DNA of 64,000 nt, from the NCBI RefSeq assembly GCF_036226465.1, contig NZ_CP108476.1, positions 930,001-994,000 of the forward strand, given 5' to 3'. Source of the DNA: Kitasatospora sp. NBC_01250. Lineage in GTDB: Bacteria > Actinomycetota > Actinomycetes > Streptomycetales > Streptomycetaceae. The notes under the pieces were generated by a model that was given only the letters and a program-made list of their open reading frames with translations, did no database searches and had not been told where the DNA came from. The translations under genes and the position numbers were made by a program. Within the stretch, counting starts at the first letter, position 1, and each line of letters begins with the position of its first letter. Positions 63,768 through 64,000 of this stretch are shown piece after piece.

Positions 63768-64000
63768 TCACCCTACGGGCGGTGTCCGGGTCCGGGCTTC
63801 TCCGTTCCTGACCGGTCGCGTGTGGATCTTGGCGAGGCAGGCGGGGAGGGCCGCGTCCGCCTCGTGGTCACGCTCCCGGTAGGCGCTGGGGCTCTCGCCG
63901 ACCAGCTCGGTGAAGCGCGAGCTGAACGATCCCAGCGAGGTGCAGCCGACCGCGAAGCAGACCTCGGTCACCGACAGGTCACCGCGGCGCAGCAGTGCCT
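63768..64000 (-). CDS. AraC-family regulator, C-terminal end (5' end beyond the window)
   Basis: The frame stays open to the window edge. The visible part is the second AraC helix-turn-helix: LSVTEVCFAVGCTSLGSFSS with RFTELVGESPSAYRER, then a 25-residue tail. The stop lies next to the UvrA-like gene on the same strand, so the two may be co-transcribed, and control of the UvrA-like gene is plausible. Confidence 0.88.
   Translation of the reverse strand, partial: ALLRRGDLSVTEVCFAVGCTSLGSFSSRFTELVGESPSAYRERDHEADAALPACLAKIHTRPVRNGEARTRTPPVG

Overview
The window is very high in G+C and its codons end almost always in G or C. With the AfsR/SARP regulator, the MbtH protein, LacI-controlled sugar ABC permeases without their own ATPase, and an actinobacterial contractile injection system (CIS), this points to a Streptomycetaceae chromosome (Streptomyces or a close relative). 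No rRNA, tRNA, CRISPR array, transposase or integrase was recognised.

Region 1 (1-5.6 kb) is the edge of a non-ribosomal peptide cluster: the 3' end of an NRPS (A-domain tail, carrier domain, terminal epimerization-like domain with a degenerate active site), a coupled MFS exporter, an MbtH protein, a strong terminator, and a convergent SARP/NB-ARC regulator. An isolated PPOX/F420-type enzyme follows.

Region 2 (6.9-28.2 kb) is a carbohydrate-utilisation region. A coupled operon (enolase-superfamily dehydratase, SDR, SMP-30 lactonase) and a separate sugar MFS gene share one 21-bp inverted-repeat operator. A secreted beta-helix protein follows. After a short housekeeping interlude (degenerate Nudix-like protein, MazG-like protein, an unknown protein) come galT, a GH95-type glycosidase and a LacI repressor, divergent from a sugar ABC operon (lipoprotein, two permeases, DUF5107/TPR protein) and a secreted ricin-B protein. 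The most economical reading is import and oxidative catabolism of L-fucose or a related sugar released from fucosylated glycans.

Region 3 (28.2-32.2 kb) is a small oxidoreductase/efflux cassette: FAD monooxygenase, MFS exporter and a divergent LysR regulator with a perfect palindrome in the shared promoter.

Region 4 (32.2-55.3 kb) is a CIS cluster, nearly all on the minus strand and tightly coupled by ATGA/GTGA overlaps: LuxR regulator, secreted TolB-propeller protein, DUF4255 cap protein, AAA ATPase, sheath, inner tube, tail-assembly protein, a 52-residue DUF6760 protein, a 1098-residue disordered VQR-repeat protein in the tape-measure position, second tube protein, LysM protein, VgrG-like hub/spike, PAAR tip, gp25 wedge, baseplate J, tail protein I, then a zinc-ribbon/TM/discoidin-like membrane protein and a small membrane protein. 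A divergent membrane-anchored beta-sandwich protein flanks the LuxR gene. The three intergenic gaps inside the structural operon after the sheath/tube group each hold degenerate tandem repeats (units of 9, 12 and 16 bp).

Region 5 (55.8-64 kb) holds a secreted serine hydrolase, a Tat-exported ferritin-like protein, a YcnI copper protein next to a Met-rich membrane protein, a YihY-type membrane protein with a start-codon problem, a UvrA-like drug-resistance ATPase and the 3' end of an AraC-type regulator running off the window.
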